Counted from the stretch's first letter, positions 36,282-44,968 are shown. The stretch: DNA of 64,000 bases from Bacillota bacterium (GCA_023420085.1 JAEZWQ010000025.1:142934-206933), one strand, 5' to 3'. Numbers and translations are program-made. Notes: a model not told the origin generated them from the letters alone.

Positions 36282-37958
36282 ATGAGGAAGATAAAAAGGA
36301 TTTTATTTTTTGTTGTGTGTTTTATAATCTTATGCTTGTTAGTATTATTTTTTTATAAAAGATACTCATCAAATAAGGAAGTGATTTCTTTAACTGAGGT
36401 ATTGCCAGGGAAACAACTTCAGGAAAATCAAACATATATATTTATAGATGATAAATATCTTGATGAAGATAGGGGACTAATACATGAACATAATCCATAC
36501 CTACCTATGGAGATGGCAGCAGAGTATGATTCAAGATTTTACTTTCAAGAAGGAACAAATGAATTATTATTCACAAACTCTAAAGAGGTTATAAGATTTA
36601 AAGAAGGCGATAGTATGACTATAAAAGATAATAAAGGTCAAGAGATAAATACTATTCCTTTTGTGATAGTGAATGGTAAACAATATATTAGCGTTGATTT
36701 TATGAACTCTTATTCTGGGGGAAATATAAAATTTGAGAAAGATCCAGATCGTATTATCATTTTTAGTAGAGGTACAGAGTTTAAGTCTGTAAACAACAAT
36801 GAATATATTAGAAATTTGACAGGACATAAGAGCTATGTACTTCAACAAACTAATAATACTAAAGTAAAAGTTTTATCTGAAAATATTGTTGATGGATGGT
36901 CAAAAGTTGTATCAAAAGAAGGTTATGTAGGATATATTGAAAATTCAAATATTGGGTCAGCCATTCAAGAAAATGATGGTATAGATGATAGCTATAGATA
37001 TTTTACCCTTGGAGAAAAGGTAAAATTAGGATGGCATCAAGTTGGTGGTCAAGAAGGAAATATAACGGGAATGAATTTGGCTGCTCTAAATCATATAAAT
37101 GTTATTTCACCAACATGGTTTTCAATAATTGATAATAATGGAAGTATATCAAACTTTTCAAGTACTGAATATGTAGAACAAATGCATAGTAAGAATATAA
37201 AGGTTTGGATTTTAGTTGATGATTTTAATAAAGATATAAATTTGACTGATATATTTAAAAATGAAGCGTCAAGAAAAGCGTTAATAAATAACTTAGTTAC
37301 CTCAACAAAGGCTGTAGGAGCAGATGGTATAAATATTGATTTTGAACATATTACAAAAGAAAATGCATATTCATATATTCAATTTTTACGAGAATTATAT
37401 CTAGTAACTAGAAGTCAAAACTTAATTATTTCTACTGATAACTATGTACCAATGGAGTATAATAAACATTATTTTAGAGATCAACAAAATCAGGTTATAG
37501 ACTATTTTATCATCATGGGATATGATGAACATACAGGTGGTTCAGAAAGCGCTGGTTCGGTCTCATCATATAATTTTGTTAAAAAAGGGATAGAAAATAC
37601 ATTGAAAGATGTGCCTAAAGAAAAAGTTATTAATGGGATACCTTTCTATACAAGGTTATGGAAGGAAGAACCTACTACAACAGCTGGAAGTAATACTTTA
37701 ACAAGTGAAATATTGAGCTTAAAAGGTCAAGATAAGGTGCTGAGTGATCTAGGAGCTGATGTTAAGTGGGATGAAGATGCTAAGCAAAATTATATGGAAA
37801 TTATAAAAGCTGGGGTTACATATAAAATGTGGCTAGAAGATGAAAAATCATTAAATGAAAAGCTGCAGTTAGTAAGAGATAATGACCTAGCAGGATTTGC
37901 AATTTGGAAACTTTCACTTGAACCAGATGATTTATGGGGAAAACTAAACTATGAGTAA
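36282..37958 (+). CDS. Membrane-anchored GH18-family protein with SH3-like region
   Basis: 558 residues. A TM anchor spans about residues 5-27. Next come a region resembling a copper-amine-oxidase-like/SH3 wall-binding part (KVKVLSENIVDGWSKVVSKEG, in two parts), and a GH18 TIM barrel from about residue 250. The catalytic motif is D348-GINID-F-E355, with E355 the likely acid. YDEHTGG and the final GFAIWKL segment are also typical. Relatives such as YaaH/SleL cleave N-acetylglucosamine bonds in peptidoglycan. An in-frame TTG at 36267 lies in the terminator; AAGGAGG before the ATG at 36282 decides the start. It overlaps the next gene by 8 bases. Confidence 0.85.
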   Translation: MRKIKRILFFVVCFIILCLLVLFFYKRYSSNKEVISLTEVLPGKQLQENQTYIFIDDKYLDEDRGLIHEHNPYLPMEMAAEYDSRFYFQEGTNELLFTNSKEVIRFKEGDSMTIKDNKGQEINTIPFVIVNGKQYISVDFMNSYSGGNIKFEKDPDRIIIFSRGTEFKSVNNNEYIRNLTGHKSYVLQQTNNTKVKVLSENIVDGWSKVVSKEGYVGYIENSNIGSAIQENDGIDDSYRYFTLGEKVKLGWHQVGGQEGNITGMNLAALNHINVISPTWFSIIDNNGSISNFSSTEYVEQMHSKNIKVWILVDDFNKDINLTDIFKNEASRKALINNLVTSTKAVGADGINIDFEHITKENAYSYIQFLRELYLVTRSQNLIISTDNYVPMEYNKHYFRDQQNQVIDYFIIMGYDEHTGGSESAGSVSSYNFVKKGIENTLKDVPKEKVINGIPFYTRLWKEEPTTTAGSNTLTSEILSLKGQDKVLSDLGADVKWDEDAKQNYMEIIKAGVTYKMWLEDEKSLNEKLQLVRDNDLAGFAIWKLSLEPDDLWGKLNYE

Positions 37959-38907
37959 AACTATATTAGGAATATTTCAATTTATATTGACAATACTAAT
38001 ATTATTTACAATGTATATAATGCAAATATATTCAATATTGCCATCTTTATATAGGGTGGCAATATTTGTGGTAATGCTAATACTTATCTTAATAAACTGG
38101 TTAAGATTTGCGTATATGAAGAGTAGAATTAAAATATTTGTATCCATTTTTTTTAGTATAATTATTTGCATATTTTTTATTTGTATAAATATAGTATTAA
38201 ATAACAATATTAATTTGATAAAAGGATTGAGTAAAGAGGAAAAGCTACTTGAAGTTAGCAGAGAAGACATTAATACACAAACTAAACCTTTTAATATTTT
38301 GTTATCTATAAATTTTAACAAAGAAATAAAAAATAATAATTCTGGAGAAATTAATACTCTTATTACAGTTAATCCTAAAAATAAAAGGATATTATTTACA
38401 CTTATCCCAGAATTTTTAAATAAGAAGAGTATTAAAGAAGTTAATTCTGACTATAAAAAAACATATAATGCTAATATCAATTTTAATATAAAGACAAATC
38501 TTGATACCATTGATAGTTTGATAAAATATAATGATAGTAGTGAAGATGGAATTAAAGATATAATAATGAATAATTTATTATCAGGAATAGATATTAAAAA
38601 TAATATAAATCAATCAAAAGATATAATTATTCAAAAAATTTCAAAAATTTTTAACATAAAAAATTTACTTAGATTTAACGATATGTTAAGAAATATAGAT
38701 GGTGGAATAATAACAAATCTTAAACCTAACCATATATATGGATTAATGAATTCAAGTATAGAAAATATCTTTGTAAAGTGGAATACAGAAACGCAGATAG
38801 ATTATAGTAAGGTTATAACTGATATTGGCGGAATGATATTTAATAATATTGAAAATAGTCAATTGAATAAAAGTATAATAAATAAAATTGAAGAATATAG
38901 TAGATAA
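37951..38907 (+). CDS. LytR-CpsA-Psr-like membrane protein, degenerate
   Basis: 318 residues. About three hydrophobic segments (residues 5-25, 30-50, 60-83) are followed by an extracellular part. The order FNILLSIN, then LITVNPKNKRILFTLIPEF, then KTYNANINFNIKTNLDTIDSLI follows the LCP domain (ISGID..., TVNPK..ILL.SIPRD, the G-ET-TI segment). However the conserved RD after SIP is EF here, and the acidic and arginine residues that bind the pyrophosphate lipid are not seen. Active LCP proteins attach glycopolymers to peptidoglycan. This one may have lost catalysis. It is translationally coupled to the GH18 gene. The family assignment is by pattern only. Confidence 0.5.
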   Translation: MSKTILGIFQFILTILILFTMYIMQIYSILPSLYRVAIFVVMLILILINWLRFAYMKSRIKIFVSIFFSIIICIFFICINIVLNNNINLIKGLSKEEKLLEVSREDINTQTKPFNILLSINFNKEIKNNNSGEINTLITVNPKNKRILFTLIPEFLNKKSIKEVNSDYKKTYNANINFNIKTNLDTIDSLIKYNDSSEDGIKDIIMNNLLSGIDIKNNINQSKDIIIQKISKIFNIKNLLRFNDMLRNIDGGIITNLKPNHIYGLMNSSIENIFVKWNTETQIDYSKVITDIGGMIFNNIENSQLNKSIINKIEEYSR

Positions 38908-38947
38908 TATATAGAATAATTAAAAATCAGCATTATAAATTGGGAAT

Positions 38948-38969
38948 AAAAAAAAGCCCCTTACGGGGC
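38948..38969 (-). terminator. Minus-strand Rho-independent terminator
   Basis: On the minus strand GCCCC, a GTAA (GNRA-type) loop and GGGGC are followed by eight T. On the plus strand the stem has no T-run after it, so it does not serve the upstream + strand gene. Confidence 0.85.
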
Positions 38970-39085
38970 ACATAGAAAGGTATTGAAGAAATAAAAGAGC
39001 TAATATTATTAAGTAAATATATTTTGATAGAATCGTAACTTAAAAAGTATAATACATATATAGACTCTTATTAAATCTTTCAGAT
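38948..39085 (-). ncRNA. Candidate small RNA defined by orphan promoter and terminator
   Basis: The 371 bases between the LCP-like and deacetylase genes hold no protein gene on either strand. On the minus strand a strong promoter (39120-39092) is followed about 138 bases later by a GC-rich terminator with a U8 tail. Nothing on that strand explains either signal. The transcript would be AU-rich with no long open reading frame; the longest ATG frame I see is five codons. I do not recognise a known RNA family. Confidence 0.55.
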
Positions 39086-39091
39086 GTGATA

Positions 39092-39120
39092 ATTATAACA
39101 TAAAATTTATTGAAATTCAA
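39092..39120 (-). promoter_or_regulatory. Minus-strand promoter of the candidate small RNA
   Basis: Read on the minus strand, TTGAAT (39120-39115) and TATAAT (39097-39092) are exactly 17 bases apart. A TG one base before the -10 makes it an extended element. Transcription would start near 39085. Confidence 0.65.
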
Positions 39121-39278
39121 GTATTATATTGGTCATATTTAACATTAATACGCGCTAGTTCAAGTATATATTAATAAAAATATAATAAAATTGTAATAAA
39201 TGTAATTATTAATACCTAGATTTTTTTATTAGTGAGTATTATTATTGTTAATAATTAGGTAAGTATTCAGGAGGGTAT

Positions 39279-40562
39279 ATGAGCAATAGTAATAGTAAAA
39301 TAAAAGGTAATAAGATATTATTGGCTATAATTATTCTGATAATTCTTTTATTTTTATTTATTGTCAAATATTTTATAGGTGATTCTTCAGGTAATAATGT
39401 AACTATAATAGATAGACTTTTAGGAGATACATATGATATTTCGGTAAATAAAAAAGAATTTGGGACGGCAGATTTAAAAAAAGATGACCGTGGTAATTTT
39501 TATATTTATCTAAATACGGGAATGGAAAAACTTGATTCAGCAATAGAAAAGATTGTAAATGATTATAGAACTAATGCTACAACATATGAAACTTATAGTA
39601 TAGATTGTACATCTAGAGTTTTATTTAATAATATATATGAAGTAAAATATATGTTATTAGAAGATAAAAAGCCCAATGCAGAGGTAGCGAAGAGTATAAA
39701 TGTTTATTATTCTAAGTCTACAGATGAGATAATTAACTATACAAATATATTGAGAGATTACTATAAAAGCATATCAAAATATAGATATAATGATGAATTA
39801 GATTTTAATGATGTAGACATGAAAACTTTTGTAATTAATAATGACGAAGTTACATTTGGAAAGGGAGATAAAAAACTTAGCATTAATTATGAAAAATATA
39901 AATTATTATTTAAATCAGAGATTGGCATACCTTCTATATATTCAGGTGAGGTCTATAAACCTAAGATTATGCCAATAGATCCGAATAAAAAGCATATAGC
40001 ATTTACTTTTGATGATGGGCCAGCAAATCAAAACCATGTTAGAATTAGAGAGATATTTGATAAATATAACCAACAGGCTACATTTTTCTTTGTAGGACAG
40101 ATGGCAATTCAAAATCCTAATATGGTGCTTGATTCATATAAAAAAGGCCATATGATATGTAGCCATAGTTGGACACATCCAGATTTAGTAAGACTTACTC
40201 CGGAACAACAAGCAAAGGAAATACTGGATACTGATGATGAACTATTTAAGATAACAGGTCATGATATAAATTACTTAAGGCCTCCATATGGATCATTTAA
40301 CCAGTCTGTAAAAGAAATTGTAAACGATAAAATAGCATTATGGAGCGTTGATTCACTTGACTGGAAAAGTCGTGATACTAATGCTATAATAAATGAAGTT
40401 AGACCTTATATAGCTGATGGAGCAGTTGTGCTATTCCATGATTTATATGATGCTACTGCAAATGCTATAGAAATATTAGTTCCAGAATTGATACAGCAAG
40501 GATACCAATTTGTTAGATATGATGTTTTGGAAGACTATATGAATAAAAAAGGTAATAATTAA
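39279..40562 (+). CDS. Membrane-anchored polysaccharide deacetylase (PgdA-like)
   Basis: 427 residues. A TM anchor (about 10-30) is followed by an extracytoplasmic region of unknown fold (40-230) and a NodB deacetylase domain (about 235-415). The metal and catalytic motifs are complete: TFDDGP, HSWTHPDL, RPPYGSF, WSVDSLDW and VLFHD. It probably N-deacetylates GlcNAc in peptidoglycan, which protects against lysozyme. That would suit a mucosal organism, and the sialic acid locus supports it, but this is inference. GGAGGG precedes the ATG. Confidence 0.9.
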   Translation: MSNSNSKIKGNKILLAIIILIILLFLFIVKYFIGDSSGNNVTIIDRLLGDTYDISVNKKEFGTADLKKDDRGNFYIYLNTGMEKLDSAIEKIVNDYRTNATTYETYSIDCTSRVLFNNIYEVKYMLLEDKKPNAEVAKSINVYYSKSTDEIINYTNILRDYYKSISKYRYNDELDFNDVDMKTFVINNDEVTFGKGDKKLSINYEKYKLLFKSEIGIPSIYSGEVYKPKIMPIDPNKKHIAFTFDDGPANQNHVRIREIFDKYNQQATFFFVGQMAIQNPNMVLDSYKKGHMICSHSWTHPDLVRLTPEQQAKEILDTDDELFKITGHDINYLRPPYGSFNQSVKEIVNDKIALWSVDSLDWKSRDTNAIINEVRPYIADGAVVLFHDLYDATANAIEILVPELIQQGYQFVRYDVLEDYMNKKGNN

Positions 40563-40568
40563 TAAATA

Positions 40569-40603
40569 ATAGCTCTACAGCATTAGCTGTTTAGAGCTAT
40601 TTT
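40569..40603 (+). terminator. Terminator-like hairpin after the deacetylase
   Basis: ATAGCTCTA plus CAGC (40569-40581) pairs with GCTG and TAGAGCTAT (40586-40600) with a two-base bulge, followed by only three T. Termination may be partial. Confidence 0.6.
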
Positions 40604-40609
40604 AGTAGG

Positions 40610-40656
40610 AAAGGAGAGTTAGGTGTATCTTAATTTGATTCATCATAGACACTTAT
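40610..40656 (+). promoter_or_regulatory. Leader of the YeiH-type gene: distant ribosome binding site, hairpin, short ORF
   Basis: AAAGGAG (40610-40616) lies 40 bases before the ATG. The bases between them can fold: AGGTGT and CT (40621-40630, with an AT bulge) pair with AGACACTT (40647-40654), leaving six unpaired bases between ribosome site and ATG. Alternatively the same AGGAG serves a GTG at 40623 that opens a 14-codon peptide, MYLNLIHHRHLYGR, ending at 40667 and overlapping the main start. Either coupling model needs a test. Confidence 0.45.
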
Positions 40657-41673
40657 ATGGACGTTAAAATTTTTAGGACTAAAAGTTTTTGGTTAGCTGT
40701 TTTATTTACAGCTATAGCTTCATTTTTAGGCAAATATTTGGCTATGCTTCCAGGCATAAAAGTTATTGGTGCAATGGTGATAGCTTTACTTATAGGAATG
40801 TTATATCAGTTAATTCCTAATTTTAAGGATATTACTTCAAAAGGAGTACCATTTATTTCAAATAAAATATTAAGGTTAGGAATAATATTACTGGGATTTA
40901 AATTAAATCTACTAGTATTATTAGAATCGGGTATAAAAACAATTGGTATAGCAATTGTTGTTGTTACAGTCACAATTGTATTAACGTATATTCTATCTAA
41001 AAGATTTGGAGTTAACGATGAACTAGCATTACTGGCAGCAAGTGGATGTGGCGTATGTGGTGCTGCAGCAGTTATGGGAGTATCTCCACAGGTTAAGGCA
41101 AAATCAGATGATTCTGTGTTAGCAGTTGCAGTTGTTTGTATATTAGGAACAATATTTACATTGATAGAAGTTTTTGCAAAACCTATACTTGGATTAAGCG
41201 ATATACAGTTTGGAATTTTGAATGGGTCAACCTTACATGAAATTGCTCATGCTGTTGCCGCAGCAGGAGCTGGTAGCGGTGCAACTCAAGAAATTGCAAT
41301 AATCATGAAGCTGTCTAGAGTCTTGATGTTAGCACCTGTAGCATTATTAGTTGGTATATTTTATCATAAAAAAAATAAAGTTAGTACAGAGCATAATAAG
41401 CTGCCAATACCATGGTTTATGCTAGGATTTCTTATTACATCAGCAATAGGAAGTGTATTGGTCAAAAATTATGGAGTTGGAATACAAGAAAGTATAAAAT
41501 ATTTAGAATCGCTTGCATATATATTGCTTGGAATGGCTATGTGTGCACTTGGGGTAAGTGTTAATTTTAAGGTAATCAAAGAAAGAGGACATAAAATACT
41601 TATACCATGCTTTATATCATCAGTAGTGTTATTAATTATAGGATATATTTTTGCTAAATTATTATACATATAA
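40657..41673 (+). CDS. YeiH-type (UPF0324) membrane protein
   Basis: 338 residues with about ten membrane segments. The family signature is visible: GIILLGFKLNL near residue 75, AASGCGVCGAAAVMGVSP near 125, GSTLHEIAHAVAAAGAG near 190, and a final MAMCALGVSVNFKVIKE. UPF0324 proteins are annotated as putative sulfate exporters on thin evidence, so the substrate is open. An in-frame stop at 40636 leaves the ATG at 40657 as the only credible start. It has no close ribosome binding site. Confidence 0.85.
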   Translation: MDVKIFRTKSFWLAVLFTAIASFLGKYLAMLPGIKVIGAMVIALLIGMLYQLIPNFKDITSKGVPFISNKILRLGIILLGFKLNLLVLLESGIKTIGIAIVVVTVTIVLTYILSKRFGVNDELALLAASGCGVCGAAAVMGVSPQVKAKSDDSVLAVAVVCILGTIFTLIEVFAKPILGLSDIQFGILNGSTLHEIAHAVAAAGAGSGATQEIAIIMKLSRVLMLAPVALLVGIFYHKKNKVSTEHNKLPIPWFMLGFLITSAIGSVLVKNYGVGIQESIKYLESLAYILLGMAMCALGVSVNFKVIKERGHKILIPCFISSVVLLIIGYIFAKLLYI

Positions 41674-41736
41674 AAACTACCTAAACTGGGCTAGATTCCA
41701 TACTTAGTATTGGATTTAGTCCGTTTAGGTAGTTTT
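41673..41736. terminator. Bidirectional terminator between the YeiH-type gene and nanA
   Basis: AAAACTACCTAAAC (41673-41686) is the exact complement of GTTTAGGTAGTTTT (41723-41736). The region between also pairs imperfectly. T-runs end the stem on both strands. Confidence 0.88.
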
Positions 41737-41748
41737 GCTAATTATATT

Positions 41749-42663
41749 CTATAGGTCTTTTACTTCTTCTATAGCTTTTTTAATATCTTCATATAGGGCT
41801 AGTATATTAGGATCATATATGGAAACTGGTAAGAAAGGAAGCCTAGGCGCACCTATAGGACAACCATCTAAAGTTATTATAGCCTTACATGCTCCATACA
41901 TTGATTTGAATGAGCATAATCTATAAATTAGAGGAGTAATAATATTTTGAACTTTAATTGCTTCATCATATTTATGTGCCCTAATAAGTTCTTCAAGCTT
42001 AATGTATAATTCAGGCATAGCACCATATGTTCCACCAATACCAGCATCTGCTCCTAGTATATGTCCGGCTAAATATTGTTCATCTGGACCATTAAATACA
42101 ATAAAATTCTCTCCGCCTCTCTTTTTAAATCTTAATATATCGTGTGGAGCATCTGATGAGTTCTTGATACCAATAACTTTCTCATTAGCAAGCATTTTAT
42201 CAAGCAGTTCCATAGATAATGCATATCCTGTTAATTGAGGAATGTTGTATATAAAGAAAGGAAGATTAGATGCCCTTGTTATTTCTGTCCAGTGTGTATA
42301 TATGCTTTCTTCACTAAGATGATAGTAAATATTTGGAACAGCTGATGTTGCATGTGCACCAGCTTTTTCAGCGTGCGCAGCTAGTTCACAAGAAAGTTTT
42401 GTACTAGGTGTACCTACATGGACAATAATTGTCATTTTGTCACCAACAGCTTCGCATACAGCTTCTACAACCTTTTTACGTTCTTCTTGATCAAGAAGTA
42501 ATCCTTCCCCTGTACTACCACAAACATAAAGGCTTCTTACTCCTTTATCATAAAAATAATTGCAAAGTCTTTTTGTTGCTTCTACATCTACATCGCCATT
42601 CATATCAAATGGAGTATTAAGTGCTACAGTAACTTGTTTAAATCTTTCTATATCAAAACTCAT
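41749..42663 (-). CDS. nanA: N-acetylneuraminate lyase
   Basis: 304 residues from the chosen start. It splits Neu5Ac into N-acetylmannosamine and pyruvate through a Schiff base. The carboxylate-binding motif GSTGE (49-53), Tyr139 in YNIP and Lys167 in GIKNSS match the catalytic set, at nearly the same positions as in E. coli NanA. The frame extends 20 residues further to 42723, but that extension includes the AAAGGAG site and does not look like family sequence. I therefore start at ATG 42663. It is divergent from nanE and its operon. A dihydrodipicolinate synthase role is unlikely in this setting. Confidence 0.92.
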   Translation of the reverse strand: MSFDIERFKQVTVALNTPFDMNGDVDVEATKRLCNYFYDKGVRSLYVCGSTGEGLLLDQEERKKVVEAVCEAVGDKMTIIVHVGTPSTKLSCELAAHAEKAGAHATSAVPNIYYHLSEESIYTHWTEITRASNLPFFIYNIPQLTGYALSMELLDKMLANEKVIGIKNSSDAPHDILRFKKRGGENFIVFNGPDEQYLAGHILGADAGIGGTYGAMPELYIKLEELIRAHKYDEAIKVQNIITPLIYRLCSFKSMYGACKAIITLDGCPIGAPRLPFLPVSIYDPNILALYEDIKKAIEEVKDL

Positions 42664-42720
42664 AATGCATTCTATACAATAGGTACATAGACGTGTATCG
42701 TATTGTATAACTTCTCCTTT
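42664..42720 (-). promoter_or_regulatory. nanA leader: distant ribosome binding site and hairpin
   Basis: On the minus strand AAAGGAG (42720-42714) is 50 bases before the chosen ATG. TATACAATA (42709-42701) and TATTGTATA (42681-42673) form a perfect 9-bp stem, with an inner TACA/TGTA pairing. Folding leaves about 12-13 bases between site and ATG. The palindrome may instead, or also, be a DNA operator for the RpiR regulator. A short out-of-frame ORF (MYLLYRMHYEF) overlaps the start. Confidence 0.5.
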
Positions 42721-42756
42721 CATTTATTTGCAATATTATTACAAACAGTAGTAATT

Positions 42757-42773
42757 TGTATAGAATTTATACA
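42757..42773. promoter_or_regulatory. Candidate operator in the nan divergent region
   Basis: TGTATA and TATACA are inverted around GAATT. The same half-sites occur in the nanA leader palindrome. An RpiR-type regulator is encoded in the locus, so a shared operator is plausible but not shown. The rest of the 42724-42929 gap is AT-rich with no gene. Confidence 0.4.
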
Positions 42774-42873
42774 TTTATGAATAGAATATAACATTATTTT
42801 AGTGCAAAATCAATAAAAAAGGAAAAAAATTTCATATAATATAACTAAAAAAATATTTTATTTCAATTTTGTC

Positions 42874-42901
42874 TTGATTATATTTAAAATTTTGTTATTA
42901 T
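42874..42901 (+). promoter_or_regulatory. Promoter for the nanE operon
   Basis: TTGATT (42874-42879) and TATTAT (42896-42901) are 16 bases apart with TG before the -10 (TGTTATTAT). It lies about 30 bases before nanE. Confidence 0.5.
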
Positions 42902-42929
42902 TAGATTATAGAAAGAAACGGAGATTTCT

Positions 42930-43625
42930 ATGAAAAAAGAAGTTTTTGACAGAATTAAAGGCGGGTTGATAGTTTCCTGCCAAGCTCTTGAAAATGAGCC
43001 ATTGCATAGTTCATATATAATGTCGAGAATGGCATATGCGGCATATGAATCTGGCGCTTCAGGTATTAGAGCGAATTCTGTTGCAGACATACGTAGTATT
43101 AAGGATACAGTAAATCTTCCTATCATAGGGATAATTAAAATTGACTATGATGATAGTGAGGTTTATATTACACCTACAATCAAGGAAGTTGATGAGTTAG
43201 TTGAGTGTGGTACCGACATTATTGCTGTGGATGCGACAGATAGAGTAAGACCTAACGGAAAAACTTTGGATGAATTCTTTAAGGAGGTTAGGGAAAAATA
43301 TCCTGAGCAAATTTTTATGGCTGACTGTTCTACTTATGAAGAAGGACTACATGCAGCCAAGATAGGATTTGATATAGTTGGAACTACAATGCATGGGTAT
43401 ACAAGTTATACTTCAGGAGCAAAATTACCTAATATCGAACTAATTAAAAAATTAGTAGATAATTGTGGTACACATGTAATAGCAGAAGGGGGAATTTGGA
43501 CTCCAGATGACTTAGCTAGTTGTATGGAACAGGGAGTTCTTGCTGCTGTAGTAGGATCTGCGATTACAAGACCACAAGAGATAACAAAAAGATTTATGAA
43601 AGCTATCAAAAAAGGAGGATGTTAA
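42930..43625 (+). CDS. nanE: N-acetylmannosamine-6-phosphate 2-epimerase
   Basis: 231 residues, TIM barrel. It converts ManNAc-6-P to GlcNAc-6-P. Visible family features: GGLIVSCQALENEPLH at the N-terminus, IIGIIKIDYDDSEVYITP (catalytic-type Lys), DIIAVDATDRVRPNG, and IAEGGIWTPDD near the end. GGAG precedes the ATG. It overlaps the next gene by one base (TAATG). Confidence 0.95.
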   Translation: MKKEVFDRIKGGLIVSCQALENEPLHSSYIMSRMAYAAYESGASGIRANSVADIRSIKDTVNLPIIGIIKIDYDDSEVYITPTIKEVDELVECGTDIIAVDATDRVRPNGKTLDEFFKEVREKYPEQIFMADCSTYEEGLHAAKIGFDIVGTTMHGYTSYTSGAKLPNIELIKKLVDNCGTHVIAEGGIWTPDDLASCMEQGVLAAVVGSAITRPQEITKRFMKAIKKGGC

Positions 43626-44959
43626 TGAGATTTAAAAAATTAGCTGCGCTAGGATTAGCTGCTACAATGGGAGTTGGACTTTTAGCTGGTTGTGGTAATA
43701 ATGATACTAAAAAAACAACTGGTGATAATAAAGCTAAGGATGTAGAGATTACTTGGTGGGCATTCCCAACATTTACAACAGTTGATAATGAAGCTGGAAA
43801 GTATGAAAGAGATTTAGCTAAGAAATTTGAAGAAGCAAATCCTAATATAAAAGTAAAAGTTGAAATGCTTGATTTCAAAAATGGTGGAGAAAAACTTACA
43901 ACTGCTATTGAAGGAGGAACAGCTCCAGACGTATTATTTGATGCACCAGGTCGTATCGTTGACTATGGTAGAGCAGGTAAGCTAGTAAAACTTAATGATT
44001 TAGTTAAAGAAAATAAACTAGAAGAAGATGTTACATCTCCAGCTATTCTTGAAGCTTCAGGAGAAAACGGAAACGTTTGGATGTATCCAACATCAGCAGC
44101 ACCATTTGTTATGGCTGTAAACAAAACTTTCCTAGAAAAAGAAGGTTTATTAGATAAGGTTAATCTTGAAGGTGATAGAACTTGGACAACTGAACAATTT
44201 GTTGAGTTAGCTAAAGCAATGGCTGAAAAAGGATATAAAGGTCCTGAAATATATTCAGGTGGACAAGGTGGAGATCAAGGTACTAGAGCATTCGTTACTA
44301 ACTTAACTGGTGGAGCAATAATGAATGAAGCTCGTGATAAGTATACAGTATCTGATGAAGCAGGATTAAATGCTTATAAATTAATTAAACAAGGTATTGA
44401 TGAAAAATGGTTAGAAGCTAATACAGCAGGTGTTGCTAATGATGCACTTGATCATTTCTCAACACCAGTAAACGCAAAATTCTGGTCAGTAATACTTTGG
44501 TCACCAAACCTTGCAGCAGCAAGAGAAAAACAACTAAAAGAATCTAATATTGAAGCTGTAGCGGTTTCACTACCAGCACCTGAAGGAAAACAAAAATTAG
44601 AATATTTAGTTAACGGATATGCTATATTTGATAACAAAGACGAAGCAAAGATTGAAGCTTCTAAGAAATTTGTTACTTGGTTAGCTGATGATAAAGAAGT
44701 AGGAAAACAAAACGTACTAGCAACAAAATGTTTCCCTGTAAGAAAGAGTTTTGGAGATTTATATGCTGGTGATAAAGATATGACATTCTACAATGATTTA
44801 TCTAAATATTATGGTGGTTACTATAACACAGTTCCAGGATTTGCTGAAATGAGAAAATTCTGGTGGGAGTCACTACAAGCATTATCAACAGGTTCAAAAT
44901 CAGCAGAAGATGCAGTTAAATACTTTGATGAAAATGCAAATAAAACTCTTAAAAATTAG
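43625..44959 (+). CDS. Sialic acid ABC transporter substrate-binding lipoprotein
   Basis: 444 residues. Lipoprotein signal with lipobox LLAGC (Cys23), then a low-complexity linker and a family-1 (MalE-like) binding fold starting EITWWAFPTF. It captures the sugar outside and passes it to the two permeases. The frame is open back to 43520, but GGAGG before the ATG at 43625 and the signal peptide set the start. Sialic acid as ligand is inferred from nanA, nanE and the kinase. A terminator follows, which probably keeps this protein at a higher level than the permeases. Confidence 0.88.
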   Translation: MRFKKLAALGLAATMGVGLLAGCGNNDTKKTTGDNKAKDVEITWWAFPTFTTVDNEAGKYERDLAKKFEEANPNIKVKVEMLDFKNGGEKLTTAIEGGTAPDVLFDAPGRIVDYGRAGKLVKLNDLVKENKLEEDVTSPAILEASGENGNVWMYPTSAAPFVMAVNKTFLEKEGLLDKVNLEGDRTWTTEQFVELAKAMAEKGYKGPEIYSGGQGGDQGTRAFVTNLTGGAIMNEARDKYTVSDEAGLNAYKLIKQGIDEKWLEANTAGVANDALDHFSTPVNAKFWSVILWSPNLAAAREKQLKESNIEAVAVSLPAPEGKQKLEYLVNGYAIFDNKDEAKIEASKKFVTWLADDKEVGKQNVLATKCFPVRKSFGDLYAGDKDMTFYNDLSKYYGGYYNTVPGFAEMRKFWWESLQALSTGSKSAEDAVKYFDENANKTLKN

Positions 44960-44968
44960 TGATAAATA

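Noticed and set aside
42664..42723. 20-residue extension of NanA
   Set aside because: It contains the AAAGGAG site, includes cysteine-rich sequence unlike the family, and the family start fits ATG 42663.
43520..43624. 35-residue N-terminal extension of the binding protein
   Set aside because: It lies within nanE and would hide the lipoprotein signal; GGAGG precedes the ATG at 43625.
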